From Sambucus nigra (taxonomy: Eukaryota > Streptophyta > Magnoliopsida > Dipsacales > Adoxaceae), in contig OX422215.1 in assembly GCA_949130495.1 (NCBI GenBank), positions 10,393,302 through 10,457,301 of the forward strand: a stretch of 64,000 bases of DNA. Direction: 5' to 3'. The translations under genes were made by a program, and so were the position numbers. Shown in pieces: positions 12,292 to 24,025 of the stretch. How positions within the stretch are numbered: the first letter of the stretch is position 1; each line of letters opens with the position of its first letter. The notes under the pieces are model-generated. The model made no database searches. It was not told where the DNA came from and saw nothing but the letters and a program-made list of their open reading frames with translations.

Positions 12292-12512
12292 TCTAATTAT
12301 GGGGGGAGTTTAGTTTTGAAATTCTGAGAATATCATCTTAAATGGATATATATGCTTATGTTTATCTCATTTCAAACTCGATACGTCACTTGGTATTTGC
12401 TTCTGATTATGGGGGGAGTTTAGTTTTGAAATTCTGAGAATATCATCTTAAATGGATATATATGCTTATGTTTATCTCATTTCAAACTCGATACGTCACT
12501 TGGTATTTGCTT
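12292..12512 (+). repeat. 110-bp tandem duplication in E1 3' region
   Basis: Two copies with a period of 110 bases (12292-12401 and 12402-12511); I see a single mismatch near the boundary. Each copy begins with a GGGGGGAG purine tract and continues through the TATCATCTTAAATGG stretch. Confidence 0.95.
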
Positions 12513-12718
12513 TGTCTCATGTGTGTAGGTACATCCTTGATAATCCCATGATGCACACCCTGATGAGAAAAGCGGTGAGATTTCTGAAGATTCGAAGAAC
12601 AAACGATGCAGCCTTAGTCATTTGTACCTCTTTCAGTTTTGGGTTCATGGAAGGGTAGATTTGTATAGGCATTGTTCATACTTGATAATTCGGATTTTTT
12701 TATGTTTGTTCCGGCATA

Positions 12719-12734
12719 GACATAGGGGGAGATT
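12719..12734 (+). other. Polypurine tract of E1
   Basis: ACATAGGGGGAGATT immediately before the 3' LTR start TGTAAGGAC; plus-strand primer for reverse transcription. The junction is the same as that of E4 on the other strand. Confidence 0.9.
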
Positions 12735-13651
12735 TGTAAGGACAATTTTTCCATCATTATGTATATGATATGTCATACGCCGTTACAATAATGATAGTTA
12801 AAAAGAACACATCATCATCAACAAAATCCGAAGATCAAAAGAAAGGAAGAATTCAGAAATTCAGACAGCCGGACCGGTCCGCCTGATATTAAAACGAACC
12901 GATCCGCCTAGCCGGACCGATCCGCTGAGACCCGGACCGATCCGCCTTGCTCGTTTAAGACCAGTGAGCCCCGAACCGAATGCGAACCGAATCAGCCTCA
13001 AAATAAAAGAACCGGTCCGCCATCGGACCGATCCGCCTAAGGCCCGGACCGGTCCGCCCTGGATAACCACGAACAGATCGTGTGCATATTTTTAGGGCAA
13101 ATGAATTCTTATTTATACCACGATCGGGGAGTTGGTTTTCTTAAGGCTTATACATGATTTCCAGAGTAGATAAACTCTAAGGCCTTCATGGTATTTGAGT
13201 CCATTGATTCATACCCTTGATTAACACAAATTCCATACATTTGTGAGTCACTTTTGGTAACCCAAGAACACCATTGATGTTCAACCCTTTGTGAAGTGGA
13301 CCGCTTCTTCCTCTTCATTGCAGCCCTACTGGACAGGGATAGTTCCAGACGCCAGCCCTACTGGAAAGGGTTTCTTCCAGCCGCGACTACAGAATCCGAT
13401 AACCGAGGGTAATTCTTAGTCAAACTGTATTTCATTGTAATCCGATTGTAAACCGTCTTTTACAAATTATAGTGATATACAAATGGTTTTGCCCCTGTGG
13501 GGGATTTTTCCTTAACTTTGTGTGTTGAATATCTTGTGCATGATTTCATATTGTTTCAATCACACCTAGTTGCATGCTTAGGGTTAATTTGGGTTTAAAA
13601 ATGGCAGTTATTATATTATTTCTTAATTGAACGCAAGCGCCAACTCTTTCA
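12735..13651 (+). repeat. 3' LTR of E1
   Basis: 917 bp, the same length as the 5' LTR and ~98.6% identical by eye. Followed directly by the target duplication CATAT. It includes the second copy of the CGGACCGRTCCG cluster at 12869-13058. Confidence 0.95.
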
Positions 13652-13656
13652 CATAT

Positions 13657-16169
13657 TAATTTAGACTATTTATTAATTTTAGATATTTGAACTATTATTT
13701 ATTAGAGTTTTTAATGTTATTTCATAACTGAAACTATTGTAATGACTTAAGGCGCTAGTGCCGATCACTTTTGTCTCGCATTAGTATCATCCAATTTCTT
13801 TATCAATCGTGCACACTTTCTCATATTTTTAAACAATAACAAAAAAATCTCATTATATTCTTTTTTATTATTACTTTTTGTTAAACTAAATATTTTATTT
13901 ATGTTTGAGGTGTGGTCATAATGCTTATGGCATGTGTAATTCTAATGTTAAATAAATCCTAAAAATATTTTTTTCATTAATAAATGTGAAAAATAATGAA
14001 ACATCAAACTTTAAAAATAGTTATATTAGTCTAGGAGGAGGGGAGAAGGGACTATTACAAAGACTCATCATGATGTACCATCTATTTGCGTTTGACCTTA
14101 CCGTGATAATTGATCTACTGCGCGAGTGGAACACTTGATTCTCCCGACCAAACGAATTCGGTAGTGTTTCGCTCATATATTTCCTTGTTTGGAATTAGTT
14201 TATTGTTTTGCTTCATGATTTCGAAAGCTAAAATCGACAAATTGGTGAATTGTTCCTCCATTGGAAATGGTCGATGATAATCAAATTACAATGAAAGTGA
14301 TATTAGTAATTAATTAAGATGGAGAGAGAGACCTCAAGAATGCAGAACTACCAACTTTTTTTTGCCAAAAAATGAATTATCATATAGTTGGCATATCATT
14401 TTGGGAAGACTAAGATGGTTAATTGCTTATTCTATGTAGGGAAATAAAATCGAGTAATGGTTAGCTTTTTAAGTACATTTAGTGCTACCTTACCCATGTA
14501 TATCAGTAATTATCAATCTAAAATCTATTAAAGGAAAGTTTGTACATTATCTTCAAATAAAACAACTTGAGTTCAAATTATGTACTTCGTAAGGAACTGT
14601 GCTAAAGGTAATTAAAATTGTCTAGGGATAAAAAATTATATGCAAAAATTGCCCAACCCATTTACGAGTGGCCCTTGAGATGTGGCGACCGAACTTAGTA
14701 GGTTGTTGGTTCTTAATGGGTCAAGTCAGCTCGACCCAAAATATAAATATTAAAGCCCGAGCCTTACCTGGTACTTGAACTATAACGGGCTAAACAAGTA
14801 GGCCAGGTTAAATGGGCCGAACATAATGGGTAAACTATTAAATATTCTTATACTTAAAAATGAAGAGAAAATAATGATATTTACGAAAAAAATTAAAAAT
14901 TAACTTTAAAACGAGCTTATTGGGTTGCGATAATGAGGAGGTCTATCAAGCTTGATAAATGGGTCACGTCAAGCCAGGAAAAATTTTTAAGGTGTAGGGA
15001 CCATGACCCTACCCATTAGGGTATCAGGCTACCAATGGTTCATTTAATAAATCGTATGGGCCAAGATAAGCACGGTTGGGCCAGTCCAGGCTTACGAATG
15101 ACAACCAATCCACCATCTTTTTAGAGAGTCTTATGTGAAATACTAATAGAATAATCTTACACATACTGGGAGTTACTGAATGTGTATTACATGTATTGTA
15201 CTTAAACTGTGGTACGTGAAACACATTCAGGACTGAGTCGGTAGTAACTTCCGGTAAGTTTATTAGTACTCCAAAAATAGACAAAAGAAAAAAAAATGGT
15301 CTAGTTCTAAGTATACATTTAAATCTATCTATCAATAAATAAAATATAGAATATCCAAACCACTACCTCCTTGTTATTCCATTTTTAGAGTATATTTCGG
15401 TCAAAAATTTAGATTATCTTCCTTCCTTAAGAAAAGTATAAACTAAAATAGGCGTGAACCAAAATTCCTATTCCAAATTTACAAAAATTTCACATATATT
15501 ATTAGTAAGAAAATAAAAAATAATATAGGATTAAAGGGCAACTGATTTCTCAAATTAATTGATGAAGAAGCACGATTTTACATATGTAATTCAATCATGA
15601 TTAATAAAATCTACAATATACTGATGTAGCAAGAATTTCGATTTGGCAAATTAGTCAATGTTCATGCCTAGCACATAAGGTCCAAAACTTATTATTTTGA
15701 AGCATTGTGCTTGTTCAAATTCACAAAGAGATATTTGAAGATAAATTAATGTTTTGGAAAAAAGGGCTCAACAACACACACATAAAAAAGAAATTAAAAC
15801 TGAAATGACAATATAGTGTGTGCATTACATTTGAGGGAGCTATCCATTTTAGCCCGTGAACAATATTTTTTTTATATGTAGTTTGTCACTAAAATATCTC
15901 ACCCCTTAATGTATACATGTGGTGACAATTATATTCAACAAAAATTCACAAGAAAAGACAATCACCAAAGAAAATAAGGAATATAACGAATGCCAATCAC
16001 ACAACACAGTATGTACGTGGTTCAGCAAGAATGCCTACGTCCACGGTGGTGCTCTCAGTATTATTTCTTAATACTCCGGGGAGTGTTTTGCAGAAAAAAA
16101 TACAATTTCCCCCTTTGCCCCAAGTTTAGGGTTTGTTATATAAATGTTTGTTCTCGGGGAGTGGGGGTT
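13657..16169. other. AT-rich spacer between E1 and E2
   Basis: No gene recognised. Short open stretches look random. A segment near 14690-15080 is rich in GGGCC/GGGTC words. At about 16010-16050 the text ACGTGGTTCAGCAAGAATG followed by CCTACGTCCACGG resembles sequence common in plant LTR leaders, so E2 may sit in an older decayed LTR; this is from memory and unverified. Confidence 0.4.
14690..15080. repeat. GGGCC/GGGTC-rich repeat, possible MITE remnant
   Basis: Multiple GGGCC, GGCCC, GGGTC and CGGGC words (for example CGGGCTAAACAAG, AAATGGGCCGAAC, TTGGGCCAGTCC) in otherwise AT-rich DNA. Plants have dispersed non-autonomous repeats of this composition, but I could not define termini or a target duplication. 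Confidence 0.25.
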
Positions 16170-16879
16170 TTGGATGAATTACCTTATACATTTGACTTAC
16201 TTAAGTCTATATTGTATAAGTGCTCAATTAATTTGGAAATAGTGATAAAATTGGTTGTCTAACCTATAATCCAAATAGCCTCGAAATTAATCTCTCTAAT
16301 CCTCTTCAATAATCCAAGAAGGTATAAATTGAATCACACTACACACATTAGAAGTGCATATTGCTTAAAATTGATTATGTGTTAAATTCCCCTTAAAATG
16401 TTGTTTTAATAATTTTTTTTTGGGAATTTTTAAACATTTTTAAACAATTTTAAAATAATGTTTTCATTAATAAAAGTGTGATTATAAAATTTGTGGGGTT
16501 AATTTGCTATTTTGAAAAATTCATTTTTCATTAGAATGTTTGATTGGGTAGAATGTAAATGCGCTAGAGACTTCAGGGTCCTGCCTGTAATTAACTTTGA
16601 CGCGCATTTGTAATCCACTTATAGGCCAACACTTGTCACGTTCCTGATGTATCAATTTGTGTTTGTTATGTGAGAGGGTTGCCTGGTGGTTTGATGATCG
16701 TTAGATCAATCCTTATCAATGGCCTACATGTGTTTTAAACCTATCCTTGTGCTATCCTGTGAACCAATCACATTCGACTTATCCACCGCCTTCTTATAAC
16801 CCTTGGATCAAGTCAATATTAGGAAGACTTAATCTCATCCCTTGATTGCCTTCGACTATCCAGAACCTTCCTCCACTCC

Positions 16880-16887
16880 TATAAAAG
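16880..16887 (+). promoter_or_regulatory. TATA box of E2 5' LTR
   Basis: TATAAAAG after a C-rich stretch (CCTCCACTCC), about 50 bases before the GAGA tract. The same arrangement is present in the 3' LTR near 24743. Confidence 0.6.
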
Positions 16888-16931
16888 CCCTCTAATTCTC
16901 AACCTTTCAAGACTTTTGGCAGTCTTCATTT

Positions 16932-17023
16932 CTGAGAGAAAAAAATAGAGAGAAGAGAGAAGTGAGAGAGAAGAGAGAGAAAGGGAAAACTGTGTTAGCC
17001 AAACCCTAACCCTAACCCTAAAC
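16932..17023 (+). promoter_or_regulatory. GAGA tract plus telobox in E2 LTR leader
   Basis: A ~50-base GA/GAGA-rich run (16932-16984) is followed by AAACCCTAACCCTAACCC (17001-17018), which contains the plant telobox AAACCCTAA. Telobox and GA repeats are known Polycomb-recruiting elements in Arabidopsis. Repeated in the 3' LTR at 24797-24887. Confidence 0.6.
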
Positions 17024-18123
17024 ACTTCATATCTGATTCAAACCTTCGTATATACAAAACCCCAAACACAACCTTGAGTGTTTGAGAGAGAGTGGTGTTA
17101 CTGGTTTGTTCATATTGAAGTTGTAACCTCTTAATCAGTGATCTTATTACCAACTTAAACATTCGTGTGAAGATCTGTATTTCTTCTTCATAGAAATTGT
17201 AGATCTACACTCTACATGTTATATTTCACTAGATCTGCATGTTTCTTTCTCGATTTAAGAAAATCCTTACTGATTTAGTTTTGAAAATGTTTTATGGTTT
17301 CTATTCTTACGAAACTTAACCTTGACCTAGTTGGATTCACACTTGGAGATTTTCAATCTCAAAAGTATTTTTAAAACAGAGATTGATTAAGATCTTGACC
17401 GGTTTAGAAGCAAGATATCCATGGAATCTGGGATATATTTAAAGGTCAAAAAGGTTTCAAGTTCTGTAAGAAATAAAGAAAAGAAAATCACAGCATATAG
17501 TCTTTATATGTAATTTTCTAGGACTGTCTGTAAAACTAAGTGTGTGTGAGTTCATGCATGTTGATAGGAATCACATCACAAACACTTAACACACTACTAC
17601 ACTGGAAATGTTGTGAATAAGATCAAAGATTATTGAGTCGACGCAAGGAAGCTAAAGCAAAAGGAAGTTATCAAACTGGAAGAACATCATCAACAATCAG
17701 ATCTATGAGAAGTTAGAAGGACACCAAGTGGGGTATATTCCTAAACATAGAATAGGTTGATTTGTGTGCATGTATGTTGTATTGTTTGTAACTGTTATTT
17801 ATTGTTAGTGGATTTTTACTTTCGTGACTTAGAAGTCACCGTGGATGTTTCCTCTATTGGGAGAGGTTTTACCACGTTAATAACTGTGTGTTCTGATTAT
17901 CTTCATCTACTCATCTCATTCTATAGTGTGCTGAATTTTTGAAACTATCTTAGTTTTAAAACTGATTACAAAGTCTTGATTACTCTCGTACATAAGTTTT
18001 TGTAAACACATCTTGTTGTTTATAAGTTTTATTTTCAAAAGAAAAGGGTTTCTTCAACAAACATCTCGGAGTTGCTTATACAGTTTAATCTTGTATTAAA
18101 TGACATTAGCAACGGTTTTCAAT

Positions 18124-18135
18124 TGGTATCAGAGC
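18124..18135 (+). other. Primer binding site of E2
   Basis: TGGTATCAGAGC two bases after the 5' LTR end; initiator tRNA-Met type. Confidence 0.9.
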
Positions 18136-18198
18136 CCTGTAAACTTTTATTTCAAAAAGATCTTGTGTTTCTGAAATCGTTTTCTGAAAAACCTAACT

Positions 18199-18540
18199 AT
18201 GGACGAGAAGAATGAAAGGTTTGGTAATCTGTCCAGACCTCCACTCTTTGATGGAAACAACTTTGCTTACTGGAATGTAAGAATGGTTGCCTTCATCCAA
18301 GGGACTTTAGGAGATGATGTCTGGGACATTATTGAAAATGGATACACTTATCCTACTAAACCAGCCACTGAAGGAAGTGATGATAGGGTAAAGAAAATCT
18401 TAAGTGAGTTTACCCAAGAAGAGAAAACTATTTCTCGAAATAACAATAAAGGCAAGAATGCCATTTTATGTCTATTAATGAGTATGAGTTCAAGAGAATC
18501 TCATCTTGTGCCACTTCTAAGGAAGCTTGGGACACATTAA
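18199..18540 (+). pseudogene. E2 Gag N-terminus, before frameshift
   Basis: Opens with the first ATG after the primer site and encodes the copia Gag N-terminal domain (PPLFDGNNFAYWNVRM). The true frame is left near 18460-18470, where coding passes to the frame that reads INEYEFKRISSC; after that point this ORF is out of frame. Confidence 0.85.
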
Positions 18541-21500
18541 TCACTTCCCATGAAGGAGACTCAAGAGTTAAAGCTGCTAAAACTCAAATGCTTACCCAGC
18601 AGTACAACTCTTTAATTATGTCTGACTCTGAGTCTTTTGATGACTTTTACATGAACTTAACTGATATAGTTACTAAGTTTCATGCCAATGGTATAACATA
18701 TGATAGGAATGAGATCGTTTCTAAAATTCTAAGATCATTACCACAAAAGTTTGACAGCAAGAGGTATGCTATTGAGGAAATGAGTGATCAAAACCTTACC
18801 CCTGAGTTACTCAGTAGCAAACTTAGGACTGTGGAAATGGAATTAGATTTTAAGAAACAATTAAATCAGTCTCAAAGAAAACAGCCCAACTCTAACTTGA
18901 GATTTTCCTCTAAAATATCTAAGCATGAGACTAATCTGACCAACTGTGACTCTGATGAGGAATGTGATATAGACAAACTAGATAATCAGATTGCCTTAAT
19001 GTCTAAACAATTTAAGAAAATTGTTAAATTTAGAAACAAACAGGCATCTAAACAAGGCAAGCCTAATTATCCTACTGTGTCTAATCCCAAACCTCATGAG
19101 AGAGGCCTTGACAAACATCCTAAGGACAACAACTTCAAATCTAACAGAGACCTTAAAAAGATTGAATGTTTTAGATGTGGGAAACTAGGTCACATTGCTC
19201 ACGATTGCAGAGTTAATCTGAATAAAACCAACACACATAATAGATCCAATGTCTGTAAAACTTGGGATGATTCAAGTGACTCTGATGAAGAGGAACTTGA
19301 GTCATCAAATGTACTTGACCCTTGCATGTTATTTTATGCTAAGATCATTTACAATGATGATATGCCTGTGTGTGATAATGCTGCTCCTACTCCTGCTTGT
19401 GTGAATACTGCTTTGACTGGCCTAGATGCTTTATTATCTGAAAATGTTGCTAGCTCTAGTTCCGTGTGTGTGAGTCAAAGTGATCTCGATAACGACGATG
19501 TAAATGGGTGCGTGAGTACTAAAACTGAATCGTTAGGGGTCACTACACACACTTCACTTAGCGACTCAGACACAGATGACCTCCCAGATATTCATACTTT
19601 GTATGCTAAAACTCTCAAAAAAGGCACTAGACTGGAGAAGACTGTTAGAGACCTGACTAAGAAATTAGATGATCTAAGTCTTATTGTGAAGCTAAATGCC
19701 GAAGAGTACACAAACCAGTGTCTGTCTCATCAATCCGAAATTGAAACTTTTGATCAAAAATTAAAAGAGTTGACTAAAACCAATGAAACCCTGGAAATGA
19801 AATATAAGGGAACATTATTAGAACTGGAGGAAGCAAAAACAAAGACAACTACTGTTTTCAAAAAAAATTCTAAGTTTGAAAACAATTCAAATTGTTTTAC
19901 TGACTTTGTTGTTGACTCCAAGACCAATTCTGATGATAGAACCGGTATTGGATTTTGCCCTAAGCATAAACCACAAACTACAAATCTTGAACCTATTAAG
20001 TTTGTGTCTGGGGGCAAAAGACCAATCGAAACCTGTCCAGACTTTCATTTTATTAAAAAGGAATTTGATCAAAAGCAACAACAGAAAGACATTGGAGAGT
20101 CTAGTAATTCTAAGACTGATACTTCACTTAAGACTAAATACGTCTGTCCTTTAATTAGAAATGCTGATTCTACCTTTAAGACTATACCTCCTAGGAATAA
20201 GAATTCTGAACAGAATGCTGTTAAACCCATCTTTAGAAGTTTTCCTAAGGAAGTTCATCCCTCAAGCAATCAATATTGCTCCTACTGTGACATTTATGGT
20301 CATTCTTTTGAAGGTTGTTATTCTAGGCGTCTAAACACCCCTGTGTACAACACTTCTATCTACAAGAACTTTAACTATTCTAGGCAAAATCGTAACCATT
20401 ATGTCCTTCCAAGACAACCTGACAAGAACTCTAACTACAGGAATAGAAAGACCAAAACTAAGAGTTCATTTAAGAGAAAGGCTCCCAGAAACTTTCCTAA
20501 ACCAAAAGCTCAAATTTTCCACAATAATCAGTTTGTTGCTCCAAATGTTTTTCGACAAAAAGCTGTTTCTCGAAAATTTTATCAAATGAGGGCAAACTTG
20601 CGCAAAATTAAAACTAGAGCTATTTGGGTTAGAAAAGATGATCTTTTACCCCAAATGAAGTGTAACATTGTTATCACTGCCTTAAAAGCTGAACACACTT
20701 CATCTGGTTGGTACTTAGATTCAGGATGCTCCAAACATATGACAGGAGATGAAACCAAACTCTTAAACAAAACCAGATTTGCTGGAGGCAAAGTAGTCTT
20801 TGGTGACGGAGTTTCATCCCAGATCATAGGTAAAGGAACCCTAAAAGAAGAGGGAATGCCTACTCTCGAAAATGTACTATTAGTTAAAGGCCTTAAAGCC
20901 AACCTCCTAAGTATATCACAATTTTGTAACTCTGACCATACAGTTACCTTTTCAAAGAACAATTGTAAAATTCTAAATGATAAAGGTAAATGCATTATTA
21001 CCGGATTTAGAACACCTGACAATTATTATACTGTCAAGACTGATTCTGAAACCTGTAACATTATCAGAATGGATGACAATGAAATCTGGCATAATCGTAT
21101 GGGTCACCTAAGTTATGATATCCTTGGTAGATTGTCTAGTCAAGAGATTGTTAGAGGAATTCCTAAAATTAAACCTATTTCCAGTGTTGTCTGTGGTCAT
21201 TGCCAGGAAGGAAAAATAGTTAAGACTTCGCATAAAAAAGTTAAAGAAATTCTCACCTCTAGACCTCTAGATCTCATCCATATGGACCTTATTGGTCCCT
21301 CTAGAACTGTTAGTCTTTGTGGACACAGTTATATCCTTGTCATGGTTGATGATTTCACACGATTCACTTGGGTTGCCTTCTTGAAACAAAAATCTGACAC
21401 GTTTCAGAATTTTTTGAAAATTTTACTAAGAATTGAAAGTGAGAAGGACACACAAGTCAATCGCATTCGTAGCGATAGAGGGGGAGAGTTCATAGACACA

Positions 21501-23705
21501 TGAATAGTTGAATATTGTGACTACAACGGTTACAAACATGAATTCAGTGCCCCTAAGACTCCTCAGCAGAATGGTATTGCTGAAAGGAAAAATTGAACCC
21601 TTCAAGAGATGGCACGTGTCATGTTGCATGCCAAATCTCTACCTAAATACTTCTGGGTAGAATCTATTAGAACTGCGTGTCATATCATTAATAGGGTTTA
21701 CCTTAGGAAAAACACTAAACAAACCCCTTATGAGTTGTGGTACGGTAAGAATCCTAATCTGAAATATCTAAGAACTTTCGGAAGTCAGTGTTATGTCTGT
21801 AAAGACAGAGAAAATTTGTCTAAATTCGAGACGCGTGGTGATAAAGCCATCTTCTTAGGATACTCTCCAAACAGTCGTGCTTATCGTATATACAATCTGC
21901 GTACTAAGGCCCTTATGGAATCGATAAATGTAATTGTAAGCGATACTATTGTCGAAAATAAGATATCTGAATCACCTATTGTGGTTGAATCTGAAAATGA
22001 TTTCAAATCTGATTCACCAGAAATAGATGACTCATTACCTATTGAGAGTCTGGAAGTACCTGGCTGGGTCTCTAAAGATCATCCCATTGACAACGTGGCC
22101 GGTAATCCTAATGAGCCTGTTCGTACTTGATCCCAGTTAAGAAATTATGCTAATTATGCATGTTTCGTCTCCCTTGTGGAACCGAAAAATGTTAATGAAG
22201 CATTGAATGACACACACTGGATTTCTGCGATGCAGGAAGAACTTTTACAATTTGTCATTCACGATGTCTGGTATCTTGTACCCCGGCCTCAAAACAAAAA
22301 TGTTATTGGCACACGTTGGATCTTTAAGAACAAATCTGATGAAAATGGGGTAATCCTTAGAAACAAAGCTAGACTAGTTGCTCAAGGTTACTCACAAATA
22401 GAAGGAATAGATTTTAGCGAGACATTTGCCCCTGTCACTCATCTTGAATCTGTTTGACTTCTTTTCGCCATAGCGTGTCACTTAAAATTTACACTTTATC
22501 AAATGGATGTCAAGTCTGCCTTCCTCAATGGAATTCTGTCCGAAGAAACGTATGTAGAACAACCCAAAGGGTTCATTGACCCTAAATACCCTGACCATGT
22601 CTTTCGTCTAAAAAAGGCTTTGTATGGCTTAAAACAAGCTCCTCGAGCTTGGTATGAACGCCTTTCCAACTTTTTACTGGATAAGGGTTTTAAGAGAGGA
22701 GGAAATGACCAGACCCTCTTGGTCAAACATTTTGACAAAAACATTATTATAGCCCAAGTCTATGTAGATGTCATTATCTTTGGGTCTACTTCAACATCTG
22801 AAGTTAAATCCTTTTCTGCTATTATGCATAAGGAGTTTCACATGTCCCTTATGGGGGAGCTACAACTTTTCTTAGGATTTCAAGTGAAACAGAATTCTGA
22901 TGGACTTTTTGTCTCTCAAACTAAGTATGCCTTAGATCTTGTTAAGAAATTTGGTTTAGATAATGCTAAAGTTTCCAAAACGCCAATGAGTACTACTGTT
23001 AAATTATGTAAAGATGAAAATGGAAAGTCAGTTGATTCCACACTTTATCGTAGTATGATTGGTAGCCTACTCTATCTAACTGCCTCACGACCAGATATAA
23101 TGTATGATGTATGTCTGTGTTCTCGTTACCAGAATAACCCTAAAGAGAGCCATTTATCGTGTGTAAAACGTATAATCAAGTACATAAAGGGCACTCTTAA
23201 TCTTGGACTTAGGTACACTAATGATACCTGCAGCACCATCATAGGGTATACTGATGCTGATTGGGCCGAATGTACTGATGACAGTAAAAGTACATCAGGT
23301 GCCTGCTATTATGTCGATAATAATTTAGTTGGTTGGAGTAGCAAAAAATAGAATTGCACATCGTTATCTACGGCTGAGTCCGAATATATAGCAACAGGAA
23401 GTTGTTGTGCTCAATTGTTATGGATAAAACAGATGTTAAGCGACTATGGGATTCAAGAAGATCAGTTACAATTGTATTGTGACAATCAAAGCGCTATTAA
23501 CATATCTAAAAACCCGGTTCAACACTCGCGAACTAAGCATATTAAGATAAGACATCATTTTATACGCGAACTTGTTGAAACTAAGGAGTTAGAAATCCAT
23601 TACCTGCCTACTGATCTGCAACTTGCAGACATATTCACTAAACCTTTAGACTATAATAGATTTCTGTATTTGCGTAATTCTATAGGTATGGTATGTGCTG
23701 ATTAA
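18468..23705 (+). pseudogene. E2 gag-pol, single frame broken by five stops
   Basis: From 18468 to 23705 one frame holds the rest of Gag, with CCHC knuckles CFRCGKLGHIAHDC (about 19167) and CSYCDIYGHSFEGC (about 20277), protease DSG (about 20718), integrase HHCC and D,D,E core, RT, and RNase H ending DIFTKPLD. In-frame stops are at 21501, 21594, 22128, 22455 (all TGA) and 23349 (TAG). Aligned with E1, the stops at 21594, 22128 and 22455 stand where E1 has Arg and the one at 23349 where E1 has Gln, so each is explained by one C-to-T change. The RT motif is YVDV (22761-22772) instead of YVDD. The element cannot make active polyprotein. Confidence 0.93.
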
Positions 23706-24025
23706 ACTCTGAAGACCTTAATTTTTACCCGTTGTCCATTTGAGACAAAATGGGGGAGAAATTTGATTCTTACGGGTTCAATGTTTTGTTCACATTTCAT
23801 CTAAACTGCTTGATCTTAGTGTGCATATTTGCAGGAATCTCTTCTACTGATTGTCTACCATTTCTAGTGTACAAATTTTGTAAATAGTTGAGTTATATAA
23901 TTTTTGACTTTCTAGGAAATGGGTAGATAGTATCTTTTGTATAGGACTAGGTTTTATTTTTTTGGTTCCCTAAGAGTTTAAGCTAACTCAAAGGAGATTT
24001 TGTCTCATATTTCCAAGGGGGAGAT
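23706..24025 (+). other. E2 3' untranslated region and polypurine tract
   Basis: Only 320 bases, far shorter than in E1. An internal purine tract ATGGGGGAGAAATT lies near 23750, and the true tract CCAAGGGGGAGAT at 24013-24025 abuts the 3' LTR. Confidence 0.8.

Larger units (their letters stand above)
11088..12734 (+). other. E1 3' untranslated region
   Basis: About 1.65 kb without a credible ORF; the small open stretches have no family resemblance. SIRE elements often carry an envelope-like gene here, but none is visible. The right half holds purine tracts AAAAAGGGGGAGA (12271), GGGGGGAG (12301 and 12411) and the true tract next to the LTR. Confidence 0.7.
4972..13651 (+). mobile_element. 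E1: complete Ty1/copia SIRE-type LTR retrotransposon (8680 bp)
   Basis: Two 917-bp LTRs (TGTAAGG...CTTTCA) flank a tRNA-Met-type primer site, a gag-pol reading frame, a long 3' untranslated stretch and a polypurine tract. The 5-bp target duplication CATAT is exact on both sides (4967-4971 and 13652-13656). By eye the LTRs differ at about 13 of 917 positions (~1.4%); at a commonly used 1.3e-8 substitutions per site per year this is roughly half a million years. The long Gag with two CCHC knuckles and a coiled coil, and the GGGGGAGATT tract, fit the SIRE/Maximus lineage. No envelope-like ORF is visible after pol. The only gross lesion seen is one frameshift in RT. Confidence 0.95.
16175..18121 (+). 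repeat. 5' LTR of E2
   Basis: 1947 bp starting TGAATTACC and ending GGTTTTCA, followed by the primer site. TATA box TATAAAAG at 16880-16887; the presumed leader holds a GAGA tract and a telomere-like repeat (16932-17023). A 61-codon open stretch near 17757 occurs in both LTRs but has no recognisable similarity. Confidence 0.95.

Noticed and set aside
11799..12658. Several 60-77 codon ORFs after E1 pol as an envelope-like gene
   Set aside because: No signal peptide plus membrane anchor arrangement, no continuous frame, and part is the 110-bp duplication.
17004..17023. CCCTAA repeats as an interstitial telomere
   Set aside because: Only three units, inside the leader of both E2 LTRs at the same position; better seen as a telobox motif.
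17757..17942. 61-codon ORF in both E2 LTRs (also 25622-25807)
   Set aside because: Duplicated only because it is in the LTR; no domain, and no reason to think it is translated.
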